Source: Stereum hirsutum FP-91666 SS1
Lineage: Eukaryota > Basidiomycota > Agaricomycetes > Russulales > Stereaceae
NCBI RefSeq assembly: GCF_000264905.1
Contig: NW_006763131.1
Location: 1,931,939-1,995,938, forward strand
Reading direction: 5' to 3'
DNA length: 64,000 nt
The translations under genes and the position numbers were made by a program. Below the pieces are notes generated by a model. It did not search any database. It was not told where the DNA came from and saw only the letters and a program-made list of their open reading frames with translations. This document shows positions 43,636-56,000 of this stretch, one piece after another (position 1 is the stretch's first letter; every line of letters begins with the position of its first letter).

Positions 43636-46213
43636 TCATTCGCTCTCTTCCTCGCTGTCCTCGTCTTCCTCTGCCTCGTCATCTACGAAACCGTTTAATT
43701 TCGGGGCACCTTCCTCGTCATCGTCCTCGTCATCCTCATCGTCGTCATCAAGTTCTTCGTCCTCTTCATCCTGTTCTTCATCGCTCCCATCCTCACTGGC
43801 GCTTTCCCCGCCCAATTCCACGTCTTCAATACTCCCAGCTTCGCTTCCTTCCTCGACCTCCATATCCATCGCTCCAGCGTCCTCATCTTCATCTTCACTC
43901 TCACCCTCCACGTACCTCACGGGTTCTCTCGCAACGATGCCATTCGCCTTCCCTCCCTTCTTCTTACCCGCTTTTGATGACTGCGGCGGTTGAGATATTG
44001 GAGCAGGCGCAGCGGAAGATCGGAGCTCGATCTGCTGTAGAACCATCTCAAGCCGTCCAGACAGCGAGAGCAGAGAATCTTGAAGTGTCAGTCGTGTGGT
44101 GAGTGTGGCATGAAGACCAGATAACCGTGCGACCAAATCGGGCATCTAAAACAAACGGCGAAGATGAGCGCCCATTCTCATGAAATAAGAGTAATATAAC
44201 GTACGGTCATCAGATGTCCACTGTGCACAACTAACACCGTCTTAACCCATCTCACCAAACCCATTCCCCTCTGACTACTCGCTCCCGCCCCACCACCCTT
44301 GCCGCTTCCCGCCCTCTTTCCCCTCCCCAGTCTCTCAACACACGCCACTACAAGCGGAACAGCCAGCTGTGGCGGCAATCTTCTTACTGTATGCATGATC
44401 AACCCAGAATCCGAATGTGACAGACACATCTCGAGTAGTTTCGAGTCCGATGAGTGAAGAGCTTGGATGAGAGTGCGAGTGAGCGTGATGGAAGACATGG
44501 CTGGTGTGGCAGTGGAATCGTCTTGCGTCTGCTGCCGACGATGGGAATTACGACCATTGGGAGCAGCGTTGTCTTCGACTGACGAGTCAGAGTCCGCATC
44601 GGCAGCGGTGCGACGAGTGGCGGGAGTGCCAGGGTCTAAAGCGGTAAGACGTTGTCCTAGGCTGAGTTCAGCAATATCGACATCGAGGGCGCCGTCAATG
44701 TCACGGAGCGCGAGGTCGTCTGTCGAGGGTTCTTGGCCGAGTTCGACACCTGATCGGACAGCGAGGTTCGAAGACTCAGCGTAACGCTTCGTCGAAGGCC
44801 CCTGCAAGAAGATTACATGCACTAAGCGGAGGATAGGAAATGAAGAGGGTGGGAGAACATACAAGTGCAACATCAGCACTATCAACCAGGCCAGAGTATA
44901 CGTCCTTCATAACGATGACCTCTGGAATGAAGTTTCCAAACTGATCGAGATATTCCTGAAGTAATCGTTAATTATGGTACATTCGGGAAATGGAGGATGA
45001 TACCTACAACAACGTCAAATACTGGTCGTACGCCGCCTATCAACCGCGCCATACGTACGTGCCCCTCCTGTCCATGAACAGCAGCCGCCGATGCAATCTC
45101 TACAGGTGTTGTTCCACGTTTGGCCTTGGTGAAGACGGTCGAACGAGGACTGAGAGTAAGAACCTTTTGTTTGGACTTCTTCGTAGGAGAGCTCGAGGAG
45201 AACTCCGAATCGAGTTCGAACACACTGATCTTCCCCGACGCGGAGAGAACGAGAAGATGTCGTCCGTTTACTGATATTTGTCGCGCATCCGAGTCCAGCG
45301 GTATAGAAGCGACCAATTTTCCCTCCGTGGTAGACGCTTCTGGGACCTCCCAGACATAAACATGACGGTCGGCCTCAGCCATGGAGACGAATCGTTTTGG
45401 TATAGACCCTTCGACCCAATGTATAGAGGTGATATTTGAGGCATGTCCTGTAAAAGTGGCCAGCTCCTTCGGTTTTGATGAACCTGAAGGAGAAGAGGGA
45501 GAGGCGGAGGAAAGGAGGCGGATACTATGATGGGCCAGAAGGAAGTCGACTTGATCGTTAGAATTCGATTTACACATGCTGAGGGACGTGCATGGTATCC
45601 GGTCGTCTGTCTTCCACGATGAGAGATGCTCGCCACTGTGTGCGTTCCAGACGTGAACGGAGCTGTCTGCGCTGGAAGTCCAGATGCTTGATGCGTCTTG
45701 TGAGACAGAAAGGGAGAGGATAGCGGCGGTGCTGGACGAATGTGACAGGGTACGGAGGACGCGACCATGGGAAGGAGAGAAGACAAGTAGCGAGCCGTTC
45801 GAGAGACCCAGAAGTACGACCTGCGAAGTCTCAGAGGCATTTGTCGAACTCGCCTGGGTAGCGAGACTATTCCGCTTTTTACGTTTTTTCTTCGGTGCGT
45901 CGTCTTCCTCCATAGGTTCTTCCTGATGTTCCGAAGAACCGAGCTCAGTCCACGAAAGTGTGGCAACTCGTGCGTCCTGGACGATGTGTTCCGCTATGCT
46001 CTGTCCTGTAGCAGTATCATGTACACGTAGACGATGCTTGTCTATTGCCAAGGATAGAAGGACAAAGTAATTGCCTTTGGGCGAGAAGGTGGAGAGTGCA
46101 GTTAATGAGGATGCATCTTCGACTACGGGTTGAGAGAGGACGGAAGAAGAGGTGGGACGGCCGCGAGGAGGTGCAGTCTTGCCCTTTTTTGATTTAGGAG
46201 TTGCTGACGACAT
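43636..46213 (-). CDS. UTP5: SSU processome protein Utp5/WDR43
   Basis: Nucleolar component of the t-UTP/UtpA subcomplex, needed for rRNA transcription and 18S pre-rRNA processing. WD40 propeller: LTALSTFSPKGNYFVLLSLA, HRLRVHDTATGQSIAEHIV, VVLLGLSNGSLLVFSPSHG, SADSSVHVWNAHSGEHLSSW, ATFTGHASNITSIHWVEGS, RHVYVWEVPEASTTEGKLVA. A basic stretch (KKKRKKR) is a nuclear signal. The Utp12 domain follows: SSITLTRTLIQALHSSDSKL, HTVRRLPPQLAVPLVVACVE, VRWVKTVLVVHSGHLMT and MPDLVARLSGLHATLTTRLT. The end is an extreme Asp/Glu tail (about 80 residues). Introns near 44140-44210, 44800-44870 and 44955-45000. Divergent from the CDK gene. Confidence 0.92.
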
Positions 46214-46545
46214 ATCGAGCTAATATACTGTGGTGAAGCAGAATAAATATGAGAATAACGGCGAATAACGACGGACATACCTTGCACGCCAGAGAACGCG
46301 TCTGACTTGGCACAGAGCAAAAAAGTTGCAAAGGTTTCGTCGGGACGGGATTGACGGCCCGGCGCCGATCCTATGGGGTCGGACATGTTCACGGCCTGGC
46401 TTGACTCTTATAAACACCTTCGCCTCTCCCTTTCCTGCTCGCCGACCTTTCCTTCCCTTTAACTACACTCCAAGCCGCTCGTTTCAGCGACTCAAACCTA
46501 GACATTTTCTCTTAGTATTTCTGACTAGCTATCGTTCATAACATA
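46214..46545. promoter_or_regulatory. Divergent promoter Utp5 / Pho85-type CDK
   Basis: 332 bp between opposite starts. TATAAA at 46409-46414 on the plus strand lies 137 bp before the CDK ATG. The 80 bp before the CDK start are CT-rich. Confidence 0.5.
46409..46414 (+). promoter_or_regulatory. TATA-box candidate for the CDK gene
   Basis: TATAAA in the context CTCTTATAAACACC, 137 bp upstream of the CDK start. Confidence 0.4.
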
Positions 46546-48094
46546 ATGAATTACATCCAGGTACTTTGCTTACCTTACTCATAGCTGGTATGAACTAATG
46601 AACTGTGCACGGCTTGTAGCTTGAGAAGTTAGGCAAGTAGCAATCATTGTAGTTTCCAAGCGTTCTTTTCCTTATGTCTTGTGTTTAGGTGAAGGGACGT
46701 ATGCAACGGTGTACAAGGTAAGTCGAAGCCATGGTTCCTTCTCCCCGCCTCAATTGAACCCTACCGGATCCTACAGGGTCGCTCACGCACAACGAACGAA
46801 ATCGTCGCCCTCAAAGAAATTCATCTTGATGCTGAAGAAGGCACTCCATCCACCGCCATCCGCGAAATCTCACTCATGAAAGAGCTCAAGCATGTCAACA
46901 TCGTCCGCCTCCACGATGTCATCCATACCGAGACCAAACTCGTTCTCATCTTCGAGTACTGCGAACGCGACCTCAAGAAGTACATGGACGCTCACGGCGA
47001 CCGCGGCGCGCTCGATCCACACACAGTGCGCAGCTTCATGTACCAGCTGCTGATGGGCACGGCGTTCTGTCATGAAAACAGGGTGCTTCACCGGGATTTG
47101 AAGCCGCAGAATTTGTTGATCAATCGGAAAGGCGAGCTAAAGTTGGGAGATTTTGGATTGGCGAGGGCGTTTGGCGTGCCCGTGAATACGTTCTCGAATG
47201 AGGTACGAAAAGTCATTTTCGATTCCTGTTTGTGTACGTACTGAAATGACTCGGCGGACATAGGTCGTAACACTTTGGTATCGCGCTCCGGATGTGTTGC
47301 TGGGCTCGAGGACATACAGCACCTCGATCGACGTCTGGTCTTGCGGTTGTATCTTTGCGGAGATGATCTCTGGCGTGCCGCTCTTCCGTGGGCGGGACAA
47401 CTCCGACCAACTCCTACACATCATGCGCATAATCGGTACTCCGGACGACCGAACATTGCGCAAGATTGCAGCCGAATCAGTAAGTTCTGCTGTTCTCGAG
47501 TTTTAACATATATCCTGATTTTATGTCTATCAGCCCGAGATTCAACTGAAGCAGTGGCCTCGCTACCCGAAGATGCCATTCCAGCAAGTTCTCCCCAAGG
47601 CCTCGCCACAAGGTATGACCCAAGTCTCTCTTTTTCGTATCCTTCTGCTTCGCTCAATCATGGACCCACTCTACATAGCCATCGACCTGCTTGAACGTCT
47701 ACTCCAATTCGATCCCGCCAAACGCATCACCTGCGCCGAAGCTCTTAAACACCCGTACTTCACCGCTCCAACCCATCAAGGCCCTGCCGGCCCACTTTCC
47801 GCCACCTCCCCCATCGCTCCTTCAAACCTCCCGCAACAACAGCAGCAGCAACAGACTGCAGGCTCCATGGGCCCTCCACCTGCAGTGGCGGCACATGCGT
47901 ACGGTAGTGCCGGTGCCGGCCCTGGATACGCGCAAGGAGGAGCAGTGTATTCAAACTCGCAGTTGGCGCATGCGCAGATGCAACAGGCTCAAGCTCAGGC
48001 TCAAGTCCAGGCCCAAGTTCAGCAGCAGCAGCAGCAGCAGCAGCAGGCGGCTTATGGACAATATCCTGCTGCCGCGGCGGGTTATAGTCGATAG
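46546..48094 (+). CDS. PSTAIRE cyclin-dependent kinase, Pho85 type
   Basis: CDK of the Pho85/CDK5 class, linked in fungi to phosphate and nutrient signalling, cell polarity and the cell cycle. Start [20 protein letters not shown]: Gly loop at 10-15, ATP Lys about 32, and PSTAIRE at 43-49 preceded by EEGT, as in Pho85. The catalytic loop is [15 protein letters not shown] is [11 protein letters not shown], then [15 protein letters not shown] and [14 protein letters not shown]. The kinase ends at [13 protein letters not shown]. After it comes a tail of about 110 residues rich in Gln, Ala and Gly with three Gln runs (7, mixed QAQAQ, and 9). Typical Pho85 proteins stop soon after the kinase domain; long Q-rich tails occur in filamentous fungi. 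Six exons. Confidence 0.92.
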
Positions 48095-49412
48095 GTTGAG
48101 GTGAGGCAGCTTGGACTGTCGTGGACTTTGAACACGGACCACTTTCCTCGAACCTCTCATGACTTCAACGTTGTACAGTTTACACGGCCCCTTTTCTTCC
48201 GGCATTTTCACCTGCGTGTTGTATTGTCTACTTCCGTCGCCCACTAATGTCTCGCTACCTTAGCCATTTTCTCCTTATTTTGTCTCTTTTTTTCTATACA
48301 TACCATACTCGAGTCGTCAAACTCGACGTCCACAAGCTCATCGTTTATTGTCTACTATATACATACAGTATCTGCCTCGGTTTCCCAACTCTCGGAACCC
48401 GATGGACACCGGAATCTGTGTTTCGAACTTCGTTGTATTTGTTATGTTCGTCAATGTGTTTTTATTATGACCTCCCAGCATACATACAATCTAGAGCGCA
48501 TCATCATCTTTCTGCCAGTATGGGCGCATTCGCGCACATGAAGCCAGTCCACAGTAGGCTGAGTCTCTTCAACCATGCTTACAAAGTCAGGTGCAAAGAG
48601 GTCCATTGGCGTGTATGAGTGCAGGAAATAGGCGCTTCGGCAAAGGAGGAATTCGAACTTGGACTCGGTCGAGAGCTGATAGTTCTAAGTGGCTATAGGC
48701 TTCGACAGAAATAGTGACTGACAGAAGAAACATTAAATAAATTGAGACAATAAGAGCGACAACCACGACTCGGTCAGAAAGCAGGATGCAGAGAGCAAGT
48801 GAGGTAGGGGCAAAATGGACAGGGTGAATAGGAAAATGTGGGGCGTTGAGAGAGGAGGGGATAGAGGGAATGCGGGGCGTATCGACGAGTAGAGCGTGGC
48901 GTAACGTAAGTAGATGAGGCAGGGTGAGGCAAGGTGAGACGAGGACAGATGCGGACAGATACCGTATCCGAGACTACGACGAGACAAACGACAACGCTAG
49001 TAATATGAACAATGGCGACGAAGTTGGTGTTGCGATGCTTGCGAGATGCTGGAAAGCGATGAGATGATCACCGTAGGGTAAGTATGTGGAGGGCAGGCAA
49101 AGACAAGCGGCGAACAGGTTACGGGATGAGAGCGACTTGGACGGTCGAGGGGATGGCGTGGGCTAGTGTCCAGGAATACAGGAGAACGGTCAAACATAAA
49201 AGTGCCCAGCGGGGGCAAAGGAAAGAAGAAGAGATGATAGGGAGGAAAACATAACAGGTAGCAGAGTTGATATATGGCAAAGAATGATGATTAGAAGTAC
49301 ACAATTGTCGTGGCTCATCTTGATGCTCCTTCCTTCCTCCCCAGCCCAGCAGATCGAACTAACTGCGCGTTGAATGAGAGTCACTTCCGATCCATGGGAT
49401 GCAGGGAGACTC
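48095..49412. other. 1.3-kb convergent intergenic region
   Basis: Lies between the CDK stop and the stop of the PH-like gene. The left 300 bp are the likely CDK 3' UTR. The right part (48820-49300) is purine-rich with loose GGTGAG/GGCGAG repeats. No protein-like frame; a tRNA-like TTCGAA element near 48650 failed inspection. Confidence 0.45.
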
Positions 49413-50345
49413 TCATGGAGGAGACGCTGCGAGGGCCTCAGACCCCATAGGCTCATGAATATGTTGCTTCGCGAACATATCGACCATCGCGTCCTGGTCC
49501 TTGCGCCTGCGGTGCCTCTTGCGTCTGTCGTCCTTGATAACCTTGTCGATCTTTCGCCGCAGCTTCAGGTGCAGGCGAGGGTCTACGACAGCAGATTTGC
49601 ACCGGTAACAAGCAAGTTCGATGCTGGCTAAAAGCCGAAGTGTTTCCGAATTGTTTAGAGCCTGGCGAATAAAGAACGTGATGGTCGAGTAAACGTCAGG
49701 CGGGTGATGCCACAAGGCGAGAGGGCAAGCACGCACGTTAAGAGACCAAGACACTACTTTCGAGCCCTCAACGCAGCCCACGACGACGAAGTTGCCGCGC
49801 TTCTCAGCGAGAACATCACTGGCCTGAGAATATTTGCCCACGCAGTAAGTGTTCCGTACCCATCAGTCCAGGCGAAGGGATAATATACCTCGCTAAACAT
49901 AGTCATCACTTTGTTGGTCGAGGTCGAACGCACGACTGTTGCACAGGGAGCATCGGTGAGCAACCAAATTGGGCGCCTCTCAAGAGGTGGAGATGAGGGT
50001 GGCTGAAAAGGCAGGCGCACTCACCAACTTGGGCTGAATGGCCCTGTATGTCAAGGTGGACTATTCCACGGCCGACGTAGACCCAGGTGTCCCTCTCCGG
50101 CTTTCGAATGTGAACCTTCACGGGTATATCTTTGAAGTTTTCGCGCGGCTCAGCAGCAGCTGGAGCGTCCGAGAGTACTAGGGTAGCAGTCAGACCAGAG
50201 CAATCATGGTGCGGAACAAGGACAATTTGGACCTACCAACGGACATGGGTAGCGGCGGAGTAACACTTGAACTCTCTTGTTGGTGAAGAGACGTGAGTTG
50301 GGGTTCTTGGTTTGGGACATTGGAATCGACATCCATGCTCGCCAT
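49413..50345 (-). CDS. Small PH/RanBD-like domain protein with basic tail
   Basis: Not identified by name. Five or so exons. A disordered N-terminus (MASMDVDSNVPNQEPQLTSL) precedes VKVHIRKPERDTWVYVGRG, IVHLDIQGHSAQVVVRST, NKVMTMFSEASDVLAEKRGN and FVVVGCVEGSKVVSWSLNAL. The alternation of strands, a W-x-x-x-G-x-G near the start and a C-terminal helix (SETLRLLASIELACYRCKSA) suggest a PH-superfold domain of the RanBD/EVH1 sort. The C-terminal tail is strongly basic (KLRRKIDKVIKDDRRKRHRR), likely nuclear. Introns are near 50180-50235, 49930-50020, 49830-49880 and 49660-49740. Its role is unknown. Confidence 0.6.
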
Positions 50346-51156
50346 GATCGCTCAATGAGAGTTGTGGTGTCAGTTAGCAGGAACCTGAGTGCGTACTTCA
50401 GCGCTCCGTGTGCGGTAGATACATTGAGAATCAAACATACTCTTGTATGAATACCACTGCTGGTAGGTGTAGTCGAGGACAGTGCAATGCGTCGTGTGCG
50501 GAGAGGCAGAGAGAGAGAGGATGAGTTCTGAAACTGGAGTCGCCACCGCACGCGACCGACGTAGGGCACGTGACACATCCGACGAACGCGTCGCGTCCGA
50601 GACGCGCGCCGTAACCCGTTTTGCCCTGCTTTCAAGCTGGTGCTTATTCGAGGGCTCAGTGCTAGCCCGTCGTTACCTATATGGTTGATAATTGAATTCA
50701 AACTTATTGCGGCGTGATACAATGTACCTCCTCATGCTCGGTCTCGAGGAGGCTACTATACGTGTTCGCCACTCTGCGGTGCCGGGATTTTCCGTCGCCA
50801 CTCTAATTAACAAAGCCACACAAGGATGTGACGCACTCCGAAAACGTAAAGATCTTTTTGACAACGAACACAATGGGCCTCTGAACCCTATCCCCTGGTT
50901 TCTTTCGGGCATACACGGTCTTATTGTCTGTGCCATCTTGAGCTGTTTGAGATCTGTGGCTACCAGTGGCCTTGGCTCTTGGGCCTTCAGTGCCAGCTTG
51001 TGCCAGTGTCTATTGGCCATCCTGCTCTGAATCTATATAAACCTTTGGTTCTCACCTCGTAGCACCCTCTTCAAGACCTTTTACCTCGAAACTGCCTCAG
51101 GACAAACTATAGGACTATCTCCAGTATTCTTTGGCTCCCTGTCTCTCAGTCTGAAG
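50346..51156. promoter_or_regulatory. Divergent promoter PH-like / unknown protein
   Basis: 811 bp. TATATAAA at 51034-51041 serves the plus-strand gene. The left part (50480-50620) is rich in CG dinucleotides with ACGTGAC-type motifs that could bind bHLH or bZIP factors. No gene seen. Confidence 0.45.
51034..51041 (+). promoter_or_regulatory. TATA-box candidate for the 51157 gene
   Basis: TATATAAA, 116 bp before the ATG at 51157 and followed by a CT-rich leader. Confidence 0.5.
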
Positions 51157-52642
51157 ATGTCCAACATGCACAATCGTTCACTGACAAGGCTCAGCAGCGA
51201 GTTAGAGGTCCAGGGTATGCTCGGGATGCCAATGGTTTGTGTTCTTTCTCAGGCATCATGACTCCCGTATTTGTTATCTTTCCTCACCGCTGATGTTCAC
51301 CGTACTTTGGTTTTTCTCCAGGGCTCAGACTCCGAAATTGACTCGCCCCAGCACACACAACAGTTGGACTCACAGGTATGTTTTCTTTGGCAAGGCTAGA
51401 TCGGATCTTCCCCCGTCCTCGCATGCTCCATACGCAAATATTGACTATGGTTGCTCATAAATGTACTAGGCTTCCTTCGTGGGTAGTGGACCAATCCCAA
51501 ATGCAGCTCAATGGTCCAATTCTCTTGCCGCGTCTTCAACATTGGTGTTGTATGACTTGAATGCGCAGATGGTCATTCCCTTTGTTTAGTGTGCCAGGAA
51601 AATAGCTCACCCAGCCGTTTTATCTTTTCTAGGGTGGCGGTAACGATGGAACTCTTTACGGTTCCCAGCAGACGTATTATGGAGACGACGAGCTTTCGAG
51701 CTCTCAGACTTCCTCGCATGACTCACATGCTTCCTTCGTCAATACTTCCAATGGTGCTCAGGTATGTCTGTCATCTCTCCTTGACCCTTCTATATCGATT
51801 GAGACGTGGTGACTATTTGTTCGCGTAGATCACGAACGGAAGAACGATGCCGACTTCTCGTAAGCCGTTGAGAGCCGATGCATCTACCACCTCTACCATA
51901 GACGAAGACGGAGATGAGACGATGGAGGGAGATCCAGAAGAGTCTGCCACTCAAGTACGTTCCTCCAGTGGCGTGATACCAACTTCTCACCTCTAACGCT
52001 TTTCGCCATGTCCCTCCGCAGCACGATATGGAAGCGGACGTCGACCCAGATTGGTCGTCTACGGAAGGAATGGAACACGCCCCCTTTCGCGCCTCCACCA
52101 GCTATTCAGAATACGCCAACGACTGGGACATGATCAAGGCAGCCCTCAGAAATGGAGATAGAACCCCATCGTCAAGCCCAACGGGTTTCGACACTCACCA
52201 TTGCCTCTTTGAGCAATGGCGCGTCCACACTGCTCGAGAAGACGCTCAGAGTACTGAAGAAGACGAAGACAGCGACGGCGACAGTGCAGGGGGCAGCACC
52301 GAGAAGGCTGATGAAACTGACGTCGAAGAGAATAGCACGCCTCTGAATCCGTCTGCTTCGCGCAGTCCGTCCGAGCCCGCGAGCCGGTCCCAAGGCCATA
52401 ACGCTCCTCCGGTCAGGGAACGGACCCTGTTGGCGGAGGATATCGGCAGTGCGAACAACCGTGTCGACAATCTACCTTCTGGTCTTGTCATTCCATTGCG
52501 AGAGGGAGCCACCCTACTTGAATTAAAGTTTTGCGGTGAAGGGGCTTCGGGTGGTCCGGCGCTGTCTCAAGACTCGTCGCGTTCGTCCTTCAATAGCCTG
52601 TTCGATGATGAGAGCGGTTTGCCGGGCTCTCAGGGCTCTTAG
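51157..52642 (+). CDS. Unknown Ser/Asp/Glu-rich disordered protein
   Basis: No family recognised. Six exons with mostly phase-0 borders: MSNMHNRSLTRLSSELEVQG..., GSDSEIDSPQHTQQLDSQ, ASFVGSGPIPNAAQWSNSLA..., GGNDGTLYGSQQTYYGDDEL..., ITNGRTMPTSRKPLRADAS..., then HDMEADVDPDWSSTEGMEHA. One short hydrophilic conserved-looking segment is STSYSEYANDWDMIKAAL. The rest is low complexity: many S, E, D and T, with acidic runs (TEEDEDSDGDSAGGS) and an end of DDESGLPGSQGS. The lack of hydrophobic core suggests an intrinsically disordered regulator, perhaps nuclear. The TATA box and consistent splice sites argue that it is a real gene. Confidence 0.6.
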
Positions 52643-53088
52643 CCCTTGTGACGCGTTTTACGAGGTTGAACCCCGCTGCGTAGTATATACGCGTGTATTT
52701 GTTACGGTCGCGTTTTGTTATGATGTTTTCTATGTGGTTTCTTAGTGCCTCGCTAAATTGCTTTTGTATGTACGATCTCGATGATATTGTCAACGCGTTG
52801 AGGGTTGTTTTCTTGTTACGCGAATTCTTGACATGTACTCTTCAAAAGCCATCTGACAATCTTGCTATGAACACCGAACACCTAACCGAATCACAAGGAT
52901 GAAACGCGCTCCATTCGTTCCATAATAAAGGATACCAACATTTGGGAGAATATCCACGTCCAAAATAGTTGCACAACATCAGCATGGAAGAAGGTGACAG
53001 CGGTAAACATGGGAGCAGACACAGGTTGAAAGGTAACATCATCCAGCACAAGACTCAGCCCGTGCCCGTGATTAGTATTGGTCGACGG
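52643..53088. other. Convergent intergenic, unknown protein / TAF5
   Basis: 446 bp, two 3' UTRs facing each other. T-rich around 52690-52830. Nothing else seen. Confidence 0.45.
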
Positions 53089-56000
53089 TCATCGGTGCTG
53101 GTCAGGAGAAAGATAAGGTCCAGCGACGAGACATAGATTCCTCGGAGTAAAATGAACATTCGTGATCGGTGTCCTCTTCGTTGGGAACATTGCCATGAGG
53201 TCCGTCCTGTAGCGTTTCCACATCGTCAACAACATGACAAGGCAAAGGAAGGAAGGAAGGAAGGAAGAGAGAGAAAACTCACGTTTCCACGGTATCAATG
53301 ACATACGGGTTCTTATTTCCTCCCGCGCCACCACCTGCCGCGGCCCCATGTCCTGCTCCAGCCCCATTGCCATGACCATTGACCATCCCATTCACACCAG
53401 CCCCCGACGCCACCCCGTTTTCCTTCGACTTATCCTTCTCCGCCAACCCACCTGGAGCCTTCACGTCCCAACACCTGACCGTCCAATCCGCACCTCCAGA
53501 AACGAGCATGCTCGATTCTGCGCTGAATGCGAGGGAGTAAATCGATGCAGTGTGGCCCAGCATTTTCTTGATGCGTCGACCGGAACCGAGGTCCCACAAA
53601 TTCACGGCTAGATCTTCACCTGCGACATAGAAGCAATTGCATCAGTAAGTATGTGGAAAGTGGACGGTTGGCGGGAGTGGAGTGAAAATGAAAGGGGTAC
53701 CAACCCGCTGTGGCAAGATATCTGCCGTCCGGGCTGAAGGCCAATGTCGTTATGATGTCTTGATGGCCCACGAATATACGTAGACATGAACCCTTCTGAA
53801 CGTCCCAAAGCCTGGCTGTCTTATCACTAGAGCCAGTCGCCAGGTACAACGAGTTCGGATGAAACCTGACGCACTATCCACGCCCACATACGTTAGCAAA
53901 AACCAACAAACCAAATGAGAAATTGGGAGATGACGGGAGGGAATAGGTGTGACCTACGTCCACATCATTCTGATGACCCGCATAAATCCTCAACGCCGAC
54001 GTCCTATCAGTCGACCAAAGCCTCGCCGTTTTATCCCTGCTCGCCGTCGCGAAATAGATCCCTGTACTACTCCAAGCCACATCCCACACAGGATTCTGAT
54101 GCCCCCGATAGACAACAACATTCGTCATAGTGTCTAGAGACCATAGTCGGGCAGTAGAATCTGCTGAGGCGGAGAGGAGGTATTTTGGGGGGCCTGAGGA
54201 ACCTGCGATAGGGTCGAAGGCTAGAGAGTAGACAGGTCCGCTGTGGCCTATTAGTTTTCGCGTTGAGGGTCCGCCTTTTTCACGAATTTTGCGGATGGAG
54301 GATGCTGTGTGATCATGTGATGGATGAATTTGACGGGTAAAGAAACAGAACATTGTTGAATGGTCTGGACTTACTGTCTTTGATGTTATTGACATTGAAG
54401 TCACTTTTGAGCACGTTGAGTGATTCGCCCTTGAGGCTCCATATTCGAATATAGCTCTCTTCAAACCCAGCGGCCATCAGCGACGTATCCTGCGAAAATG
54501 TAACACAAGGCGATCTATCGCCAAACCTCAGCAACTTCAGTTTAGAGGAAGATATGTTCAACGCGACTCGCCCTTCAGGAACATCATGCAATGTATAGGC
54601 ACATATACTCGGAAGAGCTCGTTGTCTCGCAGCAGCAGCCTGGGGTGAATTCGCATCCACTGCGTGCAGAGCCGAAGGCTCTAATCGTATCCTCTTCCTC
54701 GCATCCCTCACTCTCTCAACCTCTCTCTGAATGTCCACCGTCTTGAAGGTCGGAGGATGTGGCGGCTGTTCTGCGACAGTCGGTGCGACGACACCAGGTA
54801 CAGGTGGCGGCCGTACGTTGTTCGCGTCGTTCTGCGCGTACGGGTCCCTGTCAATCATGGCCTGATCCCGTAACATCTTCTCCGTCTCTGCTCGCAGTTC
54901 GTCCGACATTGGTGGCGGACCAAGTTTAAGGTCGCCTTTGGAAGTGTTGAAAGCCTGCGGGTTTGTTAGTAGTGCCGAGGAAGATGTGGAGCCTTCTGGT
55001 TGAGGGATGAGGGAGGAAAGAAGACCGGTGGATTCCTCCCATGAGTTGGCCGAGACAGCGCTTGGGCTGGCGGTAGTGACTGGCCATACAAAGGCAAGGG
55101 TAAAGCGCACAATCCCATTAACGAGTGTTCTACGATCATGTATATGAGTACAGCGAGATAATTTACCGTCAAACCGCAAATGGTTGTTCACGACACGCAT
55201 CACGGCAGATCGACCCCTCTTTCCTTTGTCTCCAGAGAACCCAACACCTGCACCGGTGCCTTCACCTCCTATACCCTCCGTGAGCCAGCCCACTAGTAGG
55301 TTAAATCCTGTTCGGCTCATGCGTACGACGTACTTGGCATTACGGAACTGGTTGGCGATTTCATCGTGTTGAACGTGTGATGGGAGGCGAAGTGTAGAGA
55401 GTCGGTGGAGAGTCGAGCTGTGCATGGGCTCGAGTGATGGTGAGAAAGTTTTGAAGAAGTCCAGGGCTGTAAGGAGGTCGTGAACGGTGACAAAAGCGAG
55501 GAGTGACACGCATACTGACCAGCGTCTTTGAAGCCGTACTGCACTAAGTCGAGATAGAAGTGGCAAAATATTGGAAAGAGTATTGGGCGGAACTCGGGCT
55601 ACAATAGCAGTGTTTAACACATATCAAGAATAATCAGAGATAACGCACCTTGTACATATCCAGTGATCCGTCAACCCAAGACTCGAGTTCTCGAAACCCC
55701 TCCTGCTTGTCAGTGGGATCCAGCGTCAAGATCTCCTCAGTACCTCCAGGCCCAATAGAAGAAAGTAGGCTTTGCAGATTCGATGTATTGCTCAAGGATG
55801 TAATGTCCTTGAGTGCGTTTTGGACCGAAATGTCACCGGAACGGTCTAGCATGGAGGTGAGCTTCTTGACAAGCTCGTCTGCTGTAATGGTCGTGCCCGA
55901 CATCTCTCGCCCTTTCCCTTTGTCATCGCTTTCCAGAGATTCACTGAAAGCTTGTTCAGCAGACGTATGTCCATGTGTACGAAGGTATTCGAGAACGTAG

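Noticed and set aside
43620..43780. Poly-Ser frame on the plus strand near the Utp5 end
   Set aside because: It is the antisense of the Asp/Glu-rich Utp5 tail, not a separate gene.
48620..48710. tRNA-like TTCGAA element with A-box-like sequence
   Set aside because: The TTCGAA could not be given a paired T-stem on either strand and no acceptor stem closes; treated as chance.
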